Of a stretch of 35,293 nt of DNA, positions 23,935 to 33,363 are shown one piece after another (the stretch's first letter is position 1; every line of letters begins with the position of its first letter). The stretch is from Planctomycetia bacterium. GTDB taxonomy: Bacteria > Planctomycetota > Planctomycetia > Gemmatales > Gemmataceae. Both the position numbers and the translations under genes were made by a program. Below the pieces are notes generated by a model. That model searched no databases. It was not told where the DNA came from and saw only the letters and a list, made by a program, of their open reading frames with translations. The stretch is from positions 1 through 35,293 of the forward strand of contig SYCV01000053.1 in the NCBI GenBank assembly GCA_005786805.1, given 5' to 3'.

Positions 23935-25044
23935 CTAATCCGCGGCAGCAGCGGCAGCGGCAGCTTTTTTCGCCGCCTTGCTCATGGCTGGCGCAGGTGC
24001 CGCAATTTGCAATGGCGCGGAAACATCTGTGGCATAACCACCTTCCGAAGTTAATACCAATCCCTTCTTTTGCAATAATTTTCGGGTGATCTCTTCCATG
24101 ATTGTCGGATTATCACGCAGGTAATTCTTGGCGTTTTCACGCCCCTGCCCCAACCTCATATCACCATAGTTTATCCACGCGCCCGATTTATCCACAATCT
24201 TCTCATCGATGGCAAGATCAAGCAAGTCACCCTCACGGCTGATACCAAAATCGTGCATCAAATCGAATTCCGCCTGCCTGAAGGGAGGTGCAACCTTGTT
24301 TTTAACAACCCGAACCCGAACCCGGGAACCAATTGTTTCATCCCCTTCCTTGATACTTGTGACTTTTCTGGCTTCCATTCTGACTGAGCTATAAAACTTC
24401 ATAGCAAGGCCGCCCGAGGTAGTTTCAGGATTACCAAAAACCATTCCAATTTTCAGACGGATCTGATTAATGAAAATCATGCTGGTTTTTGTCCGGGAGA
24501 TGGTTGGATTCAAAATTCGAAGCGCCTGGCTCATCAGTCTGGCCTGAAGGCCCATGTGGGAATCACCAATTTCCCCCTCAACCTCCGCGCGGGGAACGAG
24601 AGCTGCCACCGAGTCAATCACAATAATATCAACAGCATTCGACTTGATCAGCATTTCAGCAATCTTCAAAGCTTCTTCCGCGCATGAAGGCTGGCTGACC
24701 AACAATGATTCCAAATTAACACCAATTCGTTTCGCCCAACCCGGATCTAATGCATGTTCCGCATCGATAAAAGCAGCAACTCCACCTTTTTTCTGGGCCG
24801 CGGCAACTGCATGCAAGGCCAGAGTGGTTTTACCACTGGCTTCAGCGCCAAAAATTTCCGTGATTCGACCACGGGGAATCCCATGACCACCAAGTGCTAT
24901 ATCCAAGCTCAATGCCCCGGTTGAAATACCCTGCACATCATTGGTTGCCACCTCTCCCATCTGCATGATGGCCCCTTTTCCGAATTGTTTTTCAATTTGG
25001 GAAAGGGTTTGTTTAAGTTCTTTGTCCTGAGCTGATTCAGCCAT
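23935..25044 (-). CDS. recA: Recombinase RecA
   Basis: RecA forms filaments on single-stranded DNA, drives strand exchange and activates LexA-type cleavage. The 369-aa protein keeps the core: [20 protein letters not shown], Walker [10 protein letters not shown] (66-74), [25 protein letters not shown], loop L1/L2 sequence [10 protein letters not shown] followed by [10 protein letters not shown], and [15 protein letters not shown]. The acidic C-terminal tail of E. coli RecA is replaced by an Ala/Pro/Lys-rich tail ([21 protein letters not shown]). I start at ATG 25044, with AGGAG (25052-25056 on the complementary strand) 7 bases upstream; the frame is open to 25116. A promoter lies just upstream and a terminator downstream, so it is probably monocistronic. 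Confidence 0.98.
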   Translation of the reverse strand: MAESAQDKELKQTLSQIEKQFGKGAIMQMGEVATNDVQGISTGALSLDIALGGHGIPRGRITEIFGAEASGKTTLALHAVAAAQKKGGVAAFIDAEHALDPGWAKRIGVNLESLLVSQPSCAEEALKIAEMLIKSNAVDIIVIDSVAALVPRAEVEGEIGDSHMGLQARLMSQALRILNPTISRTKTSMIFINQIRLKIGMVFGNPETTSGGLAMKFYSSVRMEARKVTSIKEGDETIGSRVRVRVVKNKVAPPFRQAEFDLMHDFGISREGDLLDLAIDEKIVDKSGAWINYGDMRLGQGRENAKNYLRDNPTIMEEITRKLLQKKGLVLTSEGGYATDVSAPLQIAAPAPAMSKAAKKAAAAAAAAD

Positions 25045-25090
25045 TGTCGTACTCCTAAAAATATAATCACCTGTTAACTGTACGGATGTG

Positions 25091-25118
25091 AGTATAACCG
25101 GGCTTTTTCTTGTCACAA
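25091..25118 (-). promoter_or_regulatory. recA promoter (sigma-70 type)
   Basis: On the minus strand TTGTGA (25113-25118) and TATACT (25091-25096) are 16 bases apart, giving a predicted start near 25084 and a leader of about 40 bases before the recA ATG at 25044. The -35 lies in the loop of a GGGCTT/AAGCCC inverted repeat (25100-25122). A GTTAAC-centred dyad at 25069-25084 overlaps the start site and might be a damage-response operator. Confidence 0.55.
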
Positions 25119-25160
25119 GCCCAGCAGCAGGAATTCTTAAAATATCCCAACTTATTCAAG

Positions 25161-26411
25161 TTAAAGCAATTTGGCTAATTCTTCAGCCCGAAGTAACGCA
25201 TGGGGCCGGATTTTTAAAATTCCATCCAGCTGCTCATCCCTTATCAAGTCCAGAATTTGTTTGAATTTAGGCCCAGGTTTCAATCCCAGCAGTTTAAGGT
25301 CCTCACCTCCAACCAAGGGCATTGGGTCAAGCACTTCTCGAGGCCATGAATTGAGTTTCTCAAGGCAATATTCCACAGGTTTTGAATCTAGTCCACTGGA
25401 CAACCTATTGGCTCCCATAAGCTTTAATAAATCTGTCACAAAAGGTTGGGCCAGCAGTTTTTTAAATTCACACATTCTCAACTTTTCAGGTTCTTGCAAA
25501 GATTCCCTATGCAAAACCAAACTGTGAGTGATACCAGTTTCCAGATTGGACAACTTGAATTTCCTGCAAATTTCATCAACTTGCTTGATTGTGAGATTTT
25601 GCAAGATGGCTGCCAGCACCAATGGAAAGGAAGATTCCAGGGGCAGGCAATTTATCACCGCCATAAGATTTTTGTAATCGTGCAAAGTCTCGGAATGGAA
25701 AACCTCAGGTAAAATCTGCTTTGCCAAACCAAGTTCTATGAACAATCCAACGCCAGCCGACCTGCTTTGATGCTGGAAAATCTTTCGCAGTTCCTCTGCA
25801 ATCCGTTCAGGACTAACTGTCCAAATTGCGGGTGAATTCGCTAATATCGCAACCCTAGTATTTTCTTCAAGGGAAAGATTAAATCTAGGCACAAGCCTTA
25901 CCGCCCTCAACATTCGCAATCGATCTTCAGTAAACCTTAGATTGGCATCGCCTATCGCGCGAAGAACCCGGTTTTTCAAATCAATTTGCCCCCCGACATA
26001 ATCAACCAAACTGCCTGAAATCGGGTTAAAAAACATTCCATTAATTGTGAAATCCCTGCGCAAGGCATCTTCCTGGGCATCGCAAAAACGAACAGCATCA
26101 GGCCGCCTTCCGTCCGTGTAGCCAAGGTCAGCACGAAATGTCGCGACTTGGATCATCAATGGTTTACCGCTTGGAAGAGTGGGGCCTATCACCTCAATGA
26201 CCCCAAAACTTGCACCAACCGCAACAGTCCTTGGAAAAATCTTACGGACTTGTTCCGGGCGAGCGGAAGTTGCGACATCATAATCGGCAGGATTCAATCC
26301 TAATAGTTCATCACGAACGCACCCGCCCGCCCACAAGGCTTCAAATCCCGCGTCAACAAGTTTCCGCACCACCTCCGTGGCAAAGATCTTATCAGGATTC
26401 TGATTCATCAT
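25161..26411 (-). CDS. cca: CCA tRNA nucleotidyltransferase (class II poly(A) polymerase family)
   Basis: This enzyme adds or repairs the 3'-CCA of tRNAs, or belongs to the closely related bacterial poly(A) polymerases. The nucleotidyltransferase head has AGGCVRDELLGLNPADYDVATSA with the two metal-binding aspartates D43 and D45, then EDALRRDFTINGMFFNP and LRFTEDRLRMLRAVRL, which are class II signatures. The RNA-binding helices follow. No HD phosphohydrolase domain is visible. At 416 aa it is normal. Its ATG at 26411 overlaps the end of rsmD by 20 bases, so translation is probably coupled; no good ribosome site is seen. Confidence 0.92.
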   Translation of the reverse strand: MMNQNPDKIFATEVVRKLVDAGFEALWAGGCVRDELLGLNPADYDVATSARPEQVRKIFPRTVAVGASFGVIEVIGPTLPSGKPLMIQVATFRADLGYTDGRRPDAVRFCDAQEDALRRDFTINGMFFNPISGSLVDYVGGQIDLKNRVLRAIGDANLRFTEDRLRMLRAVRLVPRFNLSLEENTRVAILANSPAIWTVSPERIAEELRKIFQHQSRSAGVGLFIELGLAKQILPEVFHSETLHDYKNLMAVINCLPLESSFPLVLAAILQNLTIKQVDEICRKFKLSNLETGITHSLVLHRESLQEPEKLRMCEFKKLLAQPFVTDLLKLMGANRLSSGLDSKPVEYCLEKLNSWPREVLDPMPLVGGEDLKLLGLKPGPKFKQILDLIRDEQLDGILKIRPHALLRAEELAKLL

Positions 26412-27018
26412 TCATAGGCTCGGGATCTTCAGGTGTCGCATTTGGATCATTCTTCACCCAGAATTGCAATTCATTTCTGCCATAGACTCTTTTGTCCCAA
26501 CCAGAACCTTCAGCATCGGGCAAGTCACCAATCGGAATTTCACTTTCGGTCTGAACCACGACCACACTTCCAGGCTTAACCTTTTCCTGAAAAGAACGAA
26601 CCATGGAAAAAAGTTCGTCCAGTTGATTCTTGAAATCAATGAATGGCGGACTGATGAAAATGATTGAAGATTCCTTGATTGGAATCCACCGTGCAGCCCA
26701 ACGATAAGCATCCGTGCAAATAACATGTCCAAGATGACCCACATTGAATTTTTTGATGTATCTTTCGATAGCTTGGGCAAGATGAAAATCCCGTTCAATG
26801 AATGTGGTCTTTGAAGCCCCCCTGCTTATGGCTTCAAAACCATTCACGCCGGTGCCCGCAAACACATCAAAAAACGCGATCCCGTTCAAACTAACACCGA
26901 GGATGCTGAAAAGGGCCTCTCTCACCCGCTGGGGCGTTGGTCGCATCAGGGGATTTATTTCAAATTCAATTTTCCTGCCCCTAAGGATTCCAGAAACAAC
27001 CCTTACTTCTGTTCGCAC
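26392..27018 (-). CDS. rsmD: RsmD-family 16S rRNA (guanine-966 N2) methyltransferase
   Basis: RsmD methylates G966 of 16S rRNA using S-adenosylmethionine. Family features: VRVVSGILRGRKI, MRPTPQRVREALFSIL, and the SAM-binding FDVFAGTGVNGFEAISRGA (about 50-68). Catalytic motif IV, normally DPPY, reads SPPF at 123-126, within the tolerated (D/N/S)PP(Y/F) pattern but unusual for RsmD. An acidic C-terminal tail (NDPNATPEDPEPMNDESES) extends past the fold. GTG start at 27018 with AGG about 7 bases upstream. The 3' end overlaps cca by 20 bases, so the two genes form an operon. Confidence 0.9.
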   Translation of the reverse strand: MRTEVRVVSGILRGRKIEFEINPLMRPTPQRVREALFSILGVSLNGIAFFDVFAGTGVNGFEAISRGASKTTFIERDFHLAQAIERYIKKFNVGHLGHVICTDAYRWAARWIPIKESSIIFISPPFIDFKNQLDELFSMVRSFQEKVKPGSVVVVQTESEIPIGDLPDAEGSGWDKRVYGRNELQFWVKNDPNATPEDPEPMNDESES

Positions 27019-27124
27019 AAATTACCTGCCTGTTCCCTGAATGAATGGTTTTAATAATCAAACTTATATTCTAGCAGATTTGGCAAACTTGTTACCCTAA
27101 AGAATCACGGAAATAAAAGCTATC

Positions 27125-27178
27125 AGCATTTAAAATGCTCAAATGGGTAATAAGTGGCTACCAAACCAAATAGCATTT
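27125..27178. repeat. AGCATT inverted repeats between the TolC-family gene and rsmD
   Basis: AGCATT (27125-27130) pairs with AATGCT (27134-27139), and AAATGCT (27133-27139) can alternatively pair with AGCATTT (27172-27178). Mutually exclusive hairpins are therefore possible in this 169-base gap, which lies after the TolC-family stop and before rsmD on the minus strand. No U-tract is present. Confidence 0.25.
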
Positions 27179-27187
27179 ACCAACAAC

Positions 27188-28840
27188 TTATTTTTTTATA
27201 AGGGAGATGAGGGGAGGATTTTGATGATCATTTAAAGAGCCATTAAATGCTTCTTTTAGCTTACCTGGATTTGAATTTACTGCATTTTCACCGCCCATTG
27301 CATTATTGGGCCCAAGCAACAACATCAATCGAACTTGTGACCGGTTGTAAGCATTAATTGATCCGACATAATTTGAATGTGCCATTTCCAGCGCGCGAAT
27401 ACTTAAAAGCACATCGCTCATCGTGGCATTTGGAGCATTTTGCTCAATTCTTAAAGTATTCAATCTATATGTTTCCGCGGCATGCTGGATTTGCTTCGAG
27501 CAAAGTTGAATTTGCTCCCGCCCATTGATGATTGAATCGCGAGCTTCCTGAACTCCCGCGGAAAGCTTGGCTTGTAGCTCCTTGTAGGTGAGATGAACCT
27601 GGTTCAATTTTGTCTCGGCAATCCTTCTTTTTTCCCGCGAGGTATGCCATTCCGTCAGGTTCCATTTCGCTGCAAGTCCCATATCCCATCGATTGGCCCA
27701 GTACAAGCTTGAATTGGCCCCTGCTCCAAAACCACCTTCCGCCATGTTGACTTGAAGGATAGGCATGAGTCGTGTTGGCCCCTCCATTCGCGCGATACCA
27801 TCCTGGACATTTTCGAGCATCCGCTCCAATTCGCGAACACCAGGGCCATAAGCCATGGATTTAGCGACCATGTCTTTCATTCCAATCGAGACATCAACCA
27901 GATCCAATGGCACAAAATTTTGATCAACAGGAACCAATTCACTGTCAGGATCCAAACCCAGTAAAAATGCAAGCTTTACAGCACAGGAATCCCCCTGCTG
28001 TTTCAACTTGAGAATCGCCTGTTTTCGGCCATTCAACTCCGCATAAACGGCTTCCACAAGAACTGTGGCATCAGGATGATTTTCCTTCATCTTTTCAGCG
28101 CGCTTCAATTGCTCAAGGTGATATTTCTCTAGTTCCCTGGCAACTGCCTCCCCACGCCTTGCGGTAAGCAAATCAATATATGCAATCGCAGCATCCAAGC
28201 AGAGTTCGGTTGTGATCTTGGTCAATTCACCCCTCGTCTGCCAATGTTTTCTCTCTGAGACAATTTGTTTGTAAGTGGCTTCCTTTAAATCAAGCTCTGT
28301 CCTGATTTCAACATTAGGATAGAGCGCTCCGGTGCTTGATTTGATCAAATCACCATTAAAATTCTGGATTCCACCCTCGTGCCTGTAATATGCGATACCA
28401 CCATAAATTGAAGGCAACCACGACTTGGCAGCCAAGGCATTTTCAGCGTTACTTTCCTCAACCTTTTCCCGCATCAACACAATCTGGGGATTTTGCTCTT
28501 CAGCAAGCCTTAGCACGGTGTCAAGATTTATGGGAAGCGCCTTGGATTTTTTTTCAGACTCAGCAGGAGTATTTTCAGAAAATCTAACCTGGGATAGCTC
28601 ATTGGTTGATTCACCATCACCAACCACATTGATACGATTTGAATCCTGTTGTTTATGGGGGATATTTTTTACCACCGCTGATGAATCTTTTGCCAGGGGA
28701 ATCGGCTTTTCACTACGCAACTGGGGATTAAAACAACCAATCCCGATTAGCGAAAGGCTTCCAGCACAAGCAATCGATGACCAAAAGCTATTACGCTTTT
28801 TATAATGGTTCATTCGATTTGGTTTTTTTCCAAAAGCCAT
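27188..28840 (-). CDS. TolC-family outer-membrane efflux lipoprotein
   Basis: An outer-membrane channel of the TolC/OprM family, which connects inner-membrane pumps to the exterior. The N-terminus has a basic region and hydrophobic stretch ending LIGIGC, so C36 (numbered from ATG 28840) is the likely lipid-modified cysteine. The start could also be ATG 28813. Residues about 100-500 contain the two OEP repeats: LNLDTVLRLAEEQNPQIVLMR (first repeat) with LAAKSWLPSIYGG, and later KRRIAETKLNQVHLTYKELQ with long coiled coils. Length 550 is at the long end. No membrane-fusion or inner-membrane pump gene is adjacent, so its partners are encoded elsewhere. Confidence 0.87.
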   Translation of the reverse strand: MAFGKKPNRMNHYKKRNSFWSSIACAGSLSLIGIGCFNPQLRSEKPIPLAKDSSAVVKNIPHKQQDSNRINVVGDGESTNELSQVRFSENTPAESEKKSKALPINLDTVLRLAEEQNPQIVLMREKVEESNAENALAAKSWLPSIYGGIAYYRHEGGIQNFNGDLIKSSTGALYPNVEIRTELDLKEATYKQIVSERKHWQTRGELTKITTELCLDAAIAYIDLLTARRGEAVARELEKYHLEQLKRAEKMKENHPDATVLVEAVYAELNGRKQAILKLKQQGDSCAVKLAFLLGLDPDSELVPVDQNFVPLDLVDVSIGMKDMVAKSMAYGPGVRELERMLENVQDGIARMEGPTRLMPILQVNMAEGGFGAGANSSLYWANRWDMGLAAKWNLTEWHTSREKRRIAETKLNQVHLTYKELQAKLSAGVQEARDSIINGREQIQLCSKQIQHAAETYRLNTLRIEQNAPNATMSDVLLSIRALEMAHSNYVGSINAYNRSQVRLMLLLGPNNAMGGENAVNSNPGKLKEAFNGSLNDHQNPPLISLIKK

Positions 28841-28981
28841 GCTGAGGCCCGATCAAAAAATAAAATAACAACTCGTAGAAAATAGATCGGCATTAAAACG
28901 GGAAGACTTTGCGGAATTTGACATAAATATGGATATTCACGAACACAACACCAATCTAGGCAAGATAGGATGGGTGTTTTT

Positions 28982-29026
28982 AAAAAAACAGCAACCAATG
29001 GGGCATTCAGCCCTGTGTTGCTGTTT
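28982..29026 (-). terminator. Rho-independent terminator of the NHS-type transporter gene
   Basis: On the minus strand AAACAGCAAC pairs with GTTGCTGTTT (28986-28995 with 29017-29026), enclosing a smaller GGGC/GCCC stem and running into TTTTTTT. It lies 20 bases past the transporter stop. Confidence 0.88.
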
Positions 29027-29046
29027 CTTAACATAAAAAATTTAGA

Positions 29047-30348
29047 TTATGCAGGAGTCTCTTGTTTTTTGGGAACATCAAAAAACAACGCCAGGGAAAT
29101 TGCCGCCACCAATGAAGCAAAACATGGAACCAAGAACAAAGTTTTAAAATCCACGAGATTATTCTTGGTGAATATTTCCTGCATCAAATAGGGACAAACA
29201 GAATTTGCAACAAGGGCGCCTACTCCAAGGATCATAACATTAAACAATCCCTGGGCACTGGATCTGGCATCTTTTGGAAAAACCTCATCAACAAATATAT
29301 ACACCGTCGCAAAGAAAAACGCATAGCAGATACCATGTACTATCTGCACCAAAATAATAAGTTCTTTGTGCTGGGGTAAGAAAGAGTAAACTGCAAATCG
29401 AATTGCATGGCCTAAGATCCCAATCACCATTGTCCACTTCCAACCAAGCATTTTTAGAGTGACTCCAAGAATTACCATGGTGAGAATTTCAGCTATCTGG
29501 CCAATGCTCATAATGGGCATGATCCAATTGCCTGGAATCCCTACCCCACCCGCCGCCACATCGGCGCTCATGAAGGAACCGGTCCAATTAAAATAACAAT
29601 TGTGTACAAATGCATCGATGAAAGTGACCAGCCAGAGAATCAGAACAAATGGGTTTTTTAGCAACTTGATTGCCTCCAACCAGGCAAGATTATCTGAGCT
29701 TTGGGCGTCTGATTTCTTGGGCGGTGTGTGGGGCAGAGTCAAACTGAAAAATGCCAGGGTTAATGAAGCGATTCCTGCTATGATGAAAGTCCATTTAGTG
29801 GCCTCTTTCATAGCATCCCCTGTCAAACCATTTTTCAAAACTGTTCCAAGCCAGTCAACCATTCCCTGGGGATTCGCCTTGGTTACCGCTTCCCAATCAA
29901 CAAGAATGAATGTAAAAGGCCATGCGGCAAGTATCCAACCTATCGTTCCACCCATTCGCACGATTCCAAATTCATTCTTGGCATCTTTCATATTTGCAAA
30001 TGCTATCGAATTGGTGATGGATATTGTTGGAACATAAAGCAGGCAATGAACCAGCATCAAGGCAAAGAAAGACCAGAAATCCCTGGTAAAAGCGCAACCC
30101 AATATCGCCAAACCACCAACAAGATGGCTGAATGCAAGGAATCGTTCCGCTGCAAAATTTCTATCTGCGAACTGGTTTGAGAAAAACATCCCAACAATCG
30201 CTGCAATGGGAAACGCATTCAATATCCATGATTGCTCCGCAGGGGTGAATTTCAAGCTGGGAAGGTAACCAAAAATCAATGGAAGCCAAGCACCCCAGAT
30301 GAAGAATTCGAGAACCATCATCACAAATAACCTTAGACGGATCGACAT
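29047..30348 (-). CDS. MFS transporter, nucleoside:H+ symporter (NHS/NupG-like) family
   Basis: A 433-aa, 12-helix inner-membrane transporter. The opening LRLFVMMVLEFFIWGAWLPL, the block FKFTPAEQSWILNAFPIAAI-like around residue 35, NQFADRNFAAERFLAFSH, and FGIVRMGGTIGWILAAW match the nucleoside:H+ symporter family and its planctomycete/Bacteroidetes relatives. The substrate could be a nucleoside or a sugar. GGGA lies 7 bases before ATG 30348. It follows the YjhG-type dehydratase gene by 105 bases on the same strand, so cotranscription and a shared sugar-acid role are possible but unproven. Confidence 0.87.
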   Translation of the reverse strand: MSIRLRLFVMMVLEFFIWGAWLPLIFGYLPSLKFTPAEQSWILNAFPIAAIVGMFFSNQFADRNFAAERFLAFSHLVGGLAILGCAFTRDFWSFFALMLVHCLLYVPTISITNSIAFANMKDAKNEFGIVRMGGTIGWILAAWPFTFILVDWEAVTKANPQGMVDWLGTVLKNGLTGDAMKEATKWTFIIAGIASLTLAFFSLTLPHTPPKKSDAQSSDNLAWLEAIKLLKNPFVLILWLVTFIDAFVHNCYFNWTGSFMSADVAAGGVGIPGNWIMPIMSIGQIAEILTMVILGVTLKMLGWKWTMVIGILGHAIRFAVYSFLPQHKELIILVQIVHGICYAFFFATVYIFVDEVFPKDARSSAQGLFNVMILGVGALVANSVCPYLMQEIFTKNNLVDFKTLFLVPCFASLVAAISLALFFDVPKKQETPA

Positions 30349-30453
30349 GTCATTTCCCTTTTGTCAAATTCCAAGGAGATTAATTAAAATCACACTATGA
30401 GACATTTATCTTTCCATTTCAACAATCGATTCACAAAACAACTCAAAAAATCA

Positions 30454-32409
30454 CTATCCCAAGGCATTGATCAAACTATCCGCATCATAAACACATCCAC
30501 CCCACGTGCCCCCGCCCAATTTTTGCAATGCCGCCCATAAGCGTGTGTCATCTGGAAGGTTGGGATCAGCGGCTAGGTCAGGCCTTAGCCCTCTACTTTG
30601 CAAGGTTTTATTTCCCCATTCAACACCATGATGCTGCCCCTTTTCGCCCACAAGATTAAGCGAACCTTCCAAATTTATACGATCGATGGTTATCTCGATC
30701 AAATCGCCTTCAAGAATTTTACCTATTGGGCCACCAGCTAGCGCCTCAGGTCCAACATGACCAATGCAAGCACCAGTGGAAACACCAGAAAATCGGGCAT
30801 CAGTGATCAATGCGACATGCTTACCAAAACTCAAATGCTTCAAAGCCGAGGTCACCTGATATGTTTCCTCCATCCCACTACCCATCGGCCCCCTGCACAT
30901 TAAAACAATGACATCGCCGGGATTTATTTTCTTTTCTTTGATTGCCGCGATAGCCAATCGCTCTTCCAGAAAAACCCGCGCTGGCCCTGTTATTCGGTAG
31001 ACTCCATCTTTATCAACCACTGAAGCATCAATCGATGTGGCCTTGATCACCGCGCCTTCAGGAGCCAAGTTACCCTTGGGAAAGCATACTGTTGATGTCA
31101 AACCTTGTTTTTTAGCACTCTCTGGAGGAAAAATCACCTCGTCAGGATTGACACCATCAAGTTTTTTAAGCATCGATCTGAATTTATTGCGCCTTTCCGA
31201 ATCTCGCCACTCTTTCAAATTCTCCCCCAAGGTTTTTCCAGTACAGGTCAAGACAGAGGTGTCGAGTAAACCCATATTTTCAAGGTGCAACATAACTTCA
31301 GGAACCCCTCCCGCCAGAAACACGGAAACAGTGGGGTAACCAACAGGGCCATTTGGCAATGCATCCACAAGCCTGGGAACCTTGCGATTGATCTCAATCC
31401 AATCCTCGACATTGGGCCGCTTTAATTTTGCTGCATGGGCAATTGCGGGTATGTGAAGCAACAAATTGGTGGAACCCCCAAATGCAGCATGAACCACAAT
31501 TGCATTACGAATTGCTGCAGGGGTAAGAATATCCGAAGTTTTCAATCCCTCTGACGCGAGTTGATAAAGAGCCTGCGCTGAATACTTTGCCAACTCCAAC
31601 CAAACAGCTTGCCCAGAAGGCGCCAGGGCAGAATGAGGTAACGCCAGCCCCAAGGCCTCGGCCACAACCTGGGAAGAGGCTGCTGTGCCCAGGAATTGGC
31701 AACCGCCCCCGGGTGAGGCACAAGCCCTGCAACCCGCCTCCGCTGCTTCCTTCAAGGAAATTTGATTATGCGAAAAGCGAGCACCGATTGTTTGCACCTT
31801 GCCTGCATCCTCACCATTTTCAGCTGGTAATGTGACTCCACCAGGCACAATGATCGCTGGCAAATTATGTAATCCCGCTACAGCCATCATCATTGCAGGC
31901 AAGCCTTTGTCACAGGTTGCAACGCCCAACACCCCTTTTCGGGTGGGCAACGACCTTGCAAGTCTTCTTAACACTATCGATGCATCATTTCGATAAGGAA
32001 GACTATCCATCATTCCATGGGTGCCTTGGGATCTGCCATCACATGGGTCTGTCACAAAACCTGAAAAAGGAATAGCTCCTAAATTTCGAAAGGTTTTAGC
32101 AGCCTCCTGAACCAAAAGAACCACCTCCCAATGACCGGTGTGAAAACCAAGCGCAAGGGGTGTGCCATCGGGATTACGAACACCGCCCGATGTGCTTAAA
32201 ACCAAAAATTCGGGCCTGCCCATTTCTTCTGGTTTCCAACCCATTCCAACATTAAGCGACCAGCCAAACAAATCACCACTCGGAGAATTAAGCAATAATT
32301 CTTCAGTTAAAGGTAGTTCCCCCCCGGGCCCCATGGCATGTGATTTAACATTAAAAGTCTCGGGACTTCCCTTGAGGTAATCCTTGATGCCAAATTTGTT
32401 GTTCGCCAT
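30454..32409 (-). CDS. IlvD/Edd-family dehydratase, YjhG/YagF (D-xylonate dehydratase) type
   Basis: Iron-sulfur dehydratase that removes water from sugar acids; the YjhG/YagF branch acts on D-xylonate and gives 2-keto-3-deoxy-pentonate. At 651 aa it matches that branch (about 650) rather than IlvD (about 560-615). Cluster-binding cysteines are C123 ([13 protein letters not shown]), C166 ([12 protein letters not shown]) and C237 ([16 protein letters not shown]). [18 protein letters not shown] and the C-terminal [20 protein letters not shown] and [22 protein letters not shown] complete the family. It is cytoplasmic. ATG 32409 has AAGG about 11 bases upstream. Its exact substrate is inferred from subfamily only. 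Confidence 0.9.
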   Translation of the reverse strand: MANNKFGIKDYLKGSPETFNVKSHAMGPGGELPLTEELLLNSPSGDLFGWSLNVGMGWKPEEMGRPEFLVLSTSGGVRNPDGTPLALGFHTGHWEVVLLVQEAAKTFRNLGAIPFSGFVTDPCDGRSQGTHGMMDSLPYRNDASIVLRRLARSLPTRKGVLGVATCDKGLPAMMMAVAGLHNLPAIIVPGGVTLPAENGEDAGKVQTIGARFSHNQISLKEAAEAGCRACASPGGGCQFLGTAASSQVVAEALGLALPHSALAPSGQAVWLELAKYSAQALYQLASEGLKTSDILTPAAIRNAIVVHAAFGGSTNLLLHIPAIAHAAKLKRPNVEDWIEINRKVPRLVDALPNGPVGYPTVSVFLAGGVPEVMLHLENMGLLDTSVLTCTGKTLGENLKEWRDSERRNKFRSMLKKLDGVNPDEVIFPPESAKKQGLTSTVCFPKGNLAPEGAVIKATSIDASVVDKDGVYRITGPARVFLEERLAIAAIKEKKINPGDVIVLMCRGPMGSGMEETYQVTSALKHLSFGKHVALITDARFSGVSTGACIGHVGPEALAGGPIGKILEGDLIEITIDRINLEGSLNLVGEKGQHHGVEWGNKTLQSRGLRPDLAADPNLPDDTRLWAALQKLGGGTWGGCVYDADSLINALG

Positions 32410-32433
32410 GAATCAAAAACCTTGAGTTGTTTA

Positions 32434-33159
32434 TTAACTTACTTTGGCTGCGCGGGATGTTGGCACCAATCTGGGCAATGGCACCACAGAACCATGAATA
32501 CCACCATGTTTGTGAATTAATTGTGCGAAATCAACACGGAGAAAATCATGCAAATAGGGTTTCCTAGTGGTTGAAACATATTCTCTGGCCATATGCAGCA
32601 TTTGGACATCATAAGACTTTTTACTGTGCGTATGCCAAGCACAACGCCCCTGATGCCTGCGCAAATCACCATTAAATTCAGGGCTGATATGATAAAGCTC
32701 ATGAAAAACCGTGACCAGTTTGTTCTCGAGTGTCTGGTCTTGGAATCTGGGCAGACAAAAAGTGACAAGGTAGTAAATTTCCCTGCCATCCACATAATAC
32801 TGCTGAACCTCGTAATTTCTATTTCCACGCTTACATTGAATATTGCCGCCCTCAAATCGCATGGGTGTTACCCGCGCCTGCAAACCGTGAAGCCTGATGT
32901 TCCTTGCCCTGGTGATAGTCACCAGAATTTTATTGGGATCCAGCTTAAAAAATTCTGGACATGTCTGGGATATATCTGAAATGAGTTCCAGCATCCTTCC
33001 GGAAAAATCAAACGAACAATCTGGAGACCCAGTTTGCAACCATGGAGGTGAATCGAATCCGATTTTTCGAGAACCACCAAGTTCATGGCGATCAAAAGTC
33101 ACCAAAGGAACTGGTACCACAGGATTATTCCATTTCAGGATTGTAGGATAATGCTTCAT
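32434..33159 (-). CDS. Putative cytoplasmic zinc metallopeptidase (HELYH)
   Basis: A 241-aa protein with no signal peptide and the zincin motif HELYH (153-157) in LVTVFHELYHISPEFNGDLRRH. The downstream H/W-rich segment CAWHTHSKKSYD could supply a third ligand. The middle part (ILVTITRARNIRLHGLQARV, GREIYYLVTFCLPRF) looks like a beta-sheet platform. I do not recognise a characterised family beyond generic putative metallopeptidase; similar HELxHI proteins occur in phages and in several bacterial phyla. ATG 33159 is preceded by a small hairpin, with GGGAGAG beyond it. It lies 24 bases upstream of the YjhG-type gene on the same strand. Function is unknown. Confidence 0.72.
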   Translation of the reverse strand: MKHYPTILKWNNPVVPVPLVTFDRHELGGSRKIGFDSPPWLQTGSPDCSFDFSGRMLELISDISQTCPEFFKLDPNKILVTITRARNIRLHGLQARVTPMRFEGGNIQCKRGNRNYEVQQYYVDGREIYYLVTFCLPRFQDQTLENKLVTVFHELYHISPEFNGDLRRHQGRCAWHTHSKKSYDVQMLHMAREYVSTTRKPYLHDFLRVDFAQLIHKHGGIHGSVVPLPRLVPTSRAAKVS

Positions 33160-33167
33160 GCAATAAA

Positions 33168-33182
33168 GCGATTGCGAATCGC
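33168..33182 (-). promoter_or_regulatory. Hairpin between Shine-Dalgarno and start of the zinc-peptidase gene
   Basis: On the minus strand GCGATT and AATCGC form a 6-bp stem with a CGC loop. GGGAGAG (33183-33189) abuts its 5' side and TTTATTGC plus ATG follow its 3' side. Folding would shorten the effective GGAG-to-ATG spacing from about 25 bases to about 10. Confidence 0.4.
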
Positions 33183-33363
33183 CTCTCCCTTATGTAATCA
33201 ATTTAAGTTGCCTCGTTGCAACCTCTATTAAAGGATGATCTGTAATTTTCGTTATTTCCAGTAAATTCTTTTCATATTTCCAACCGATAAGAAATTAGGA
33301 GTATTTCAAATACTTAAAATTTCGATGTTTTGGTTAAAAACCGGCAAGACAGGGAAAATAGAA

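Noticed and set aside
28849-28890. CCGATC/GATCGG inverted repeat upstream of the TolC-family gene.
   Set aside because: Six bases separated by 30; expected by chance in a gap of this size.
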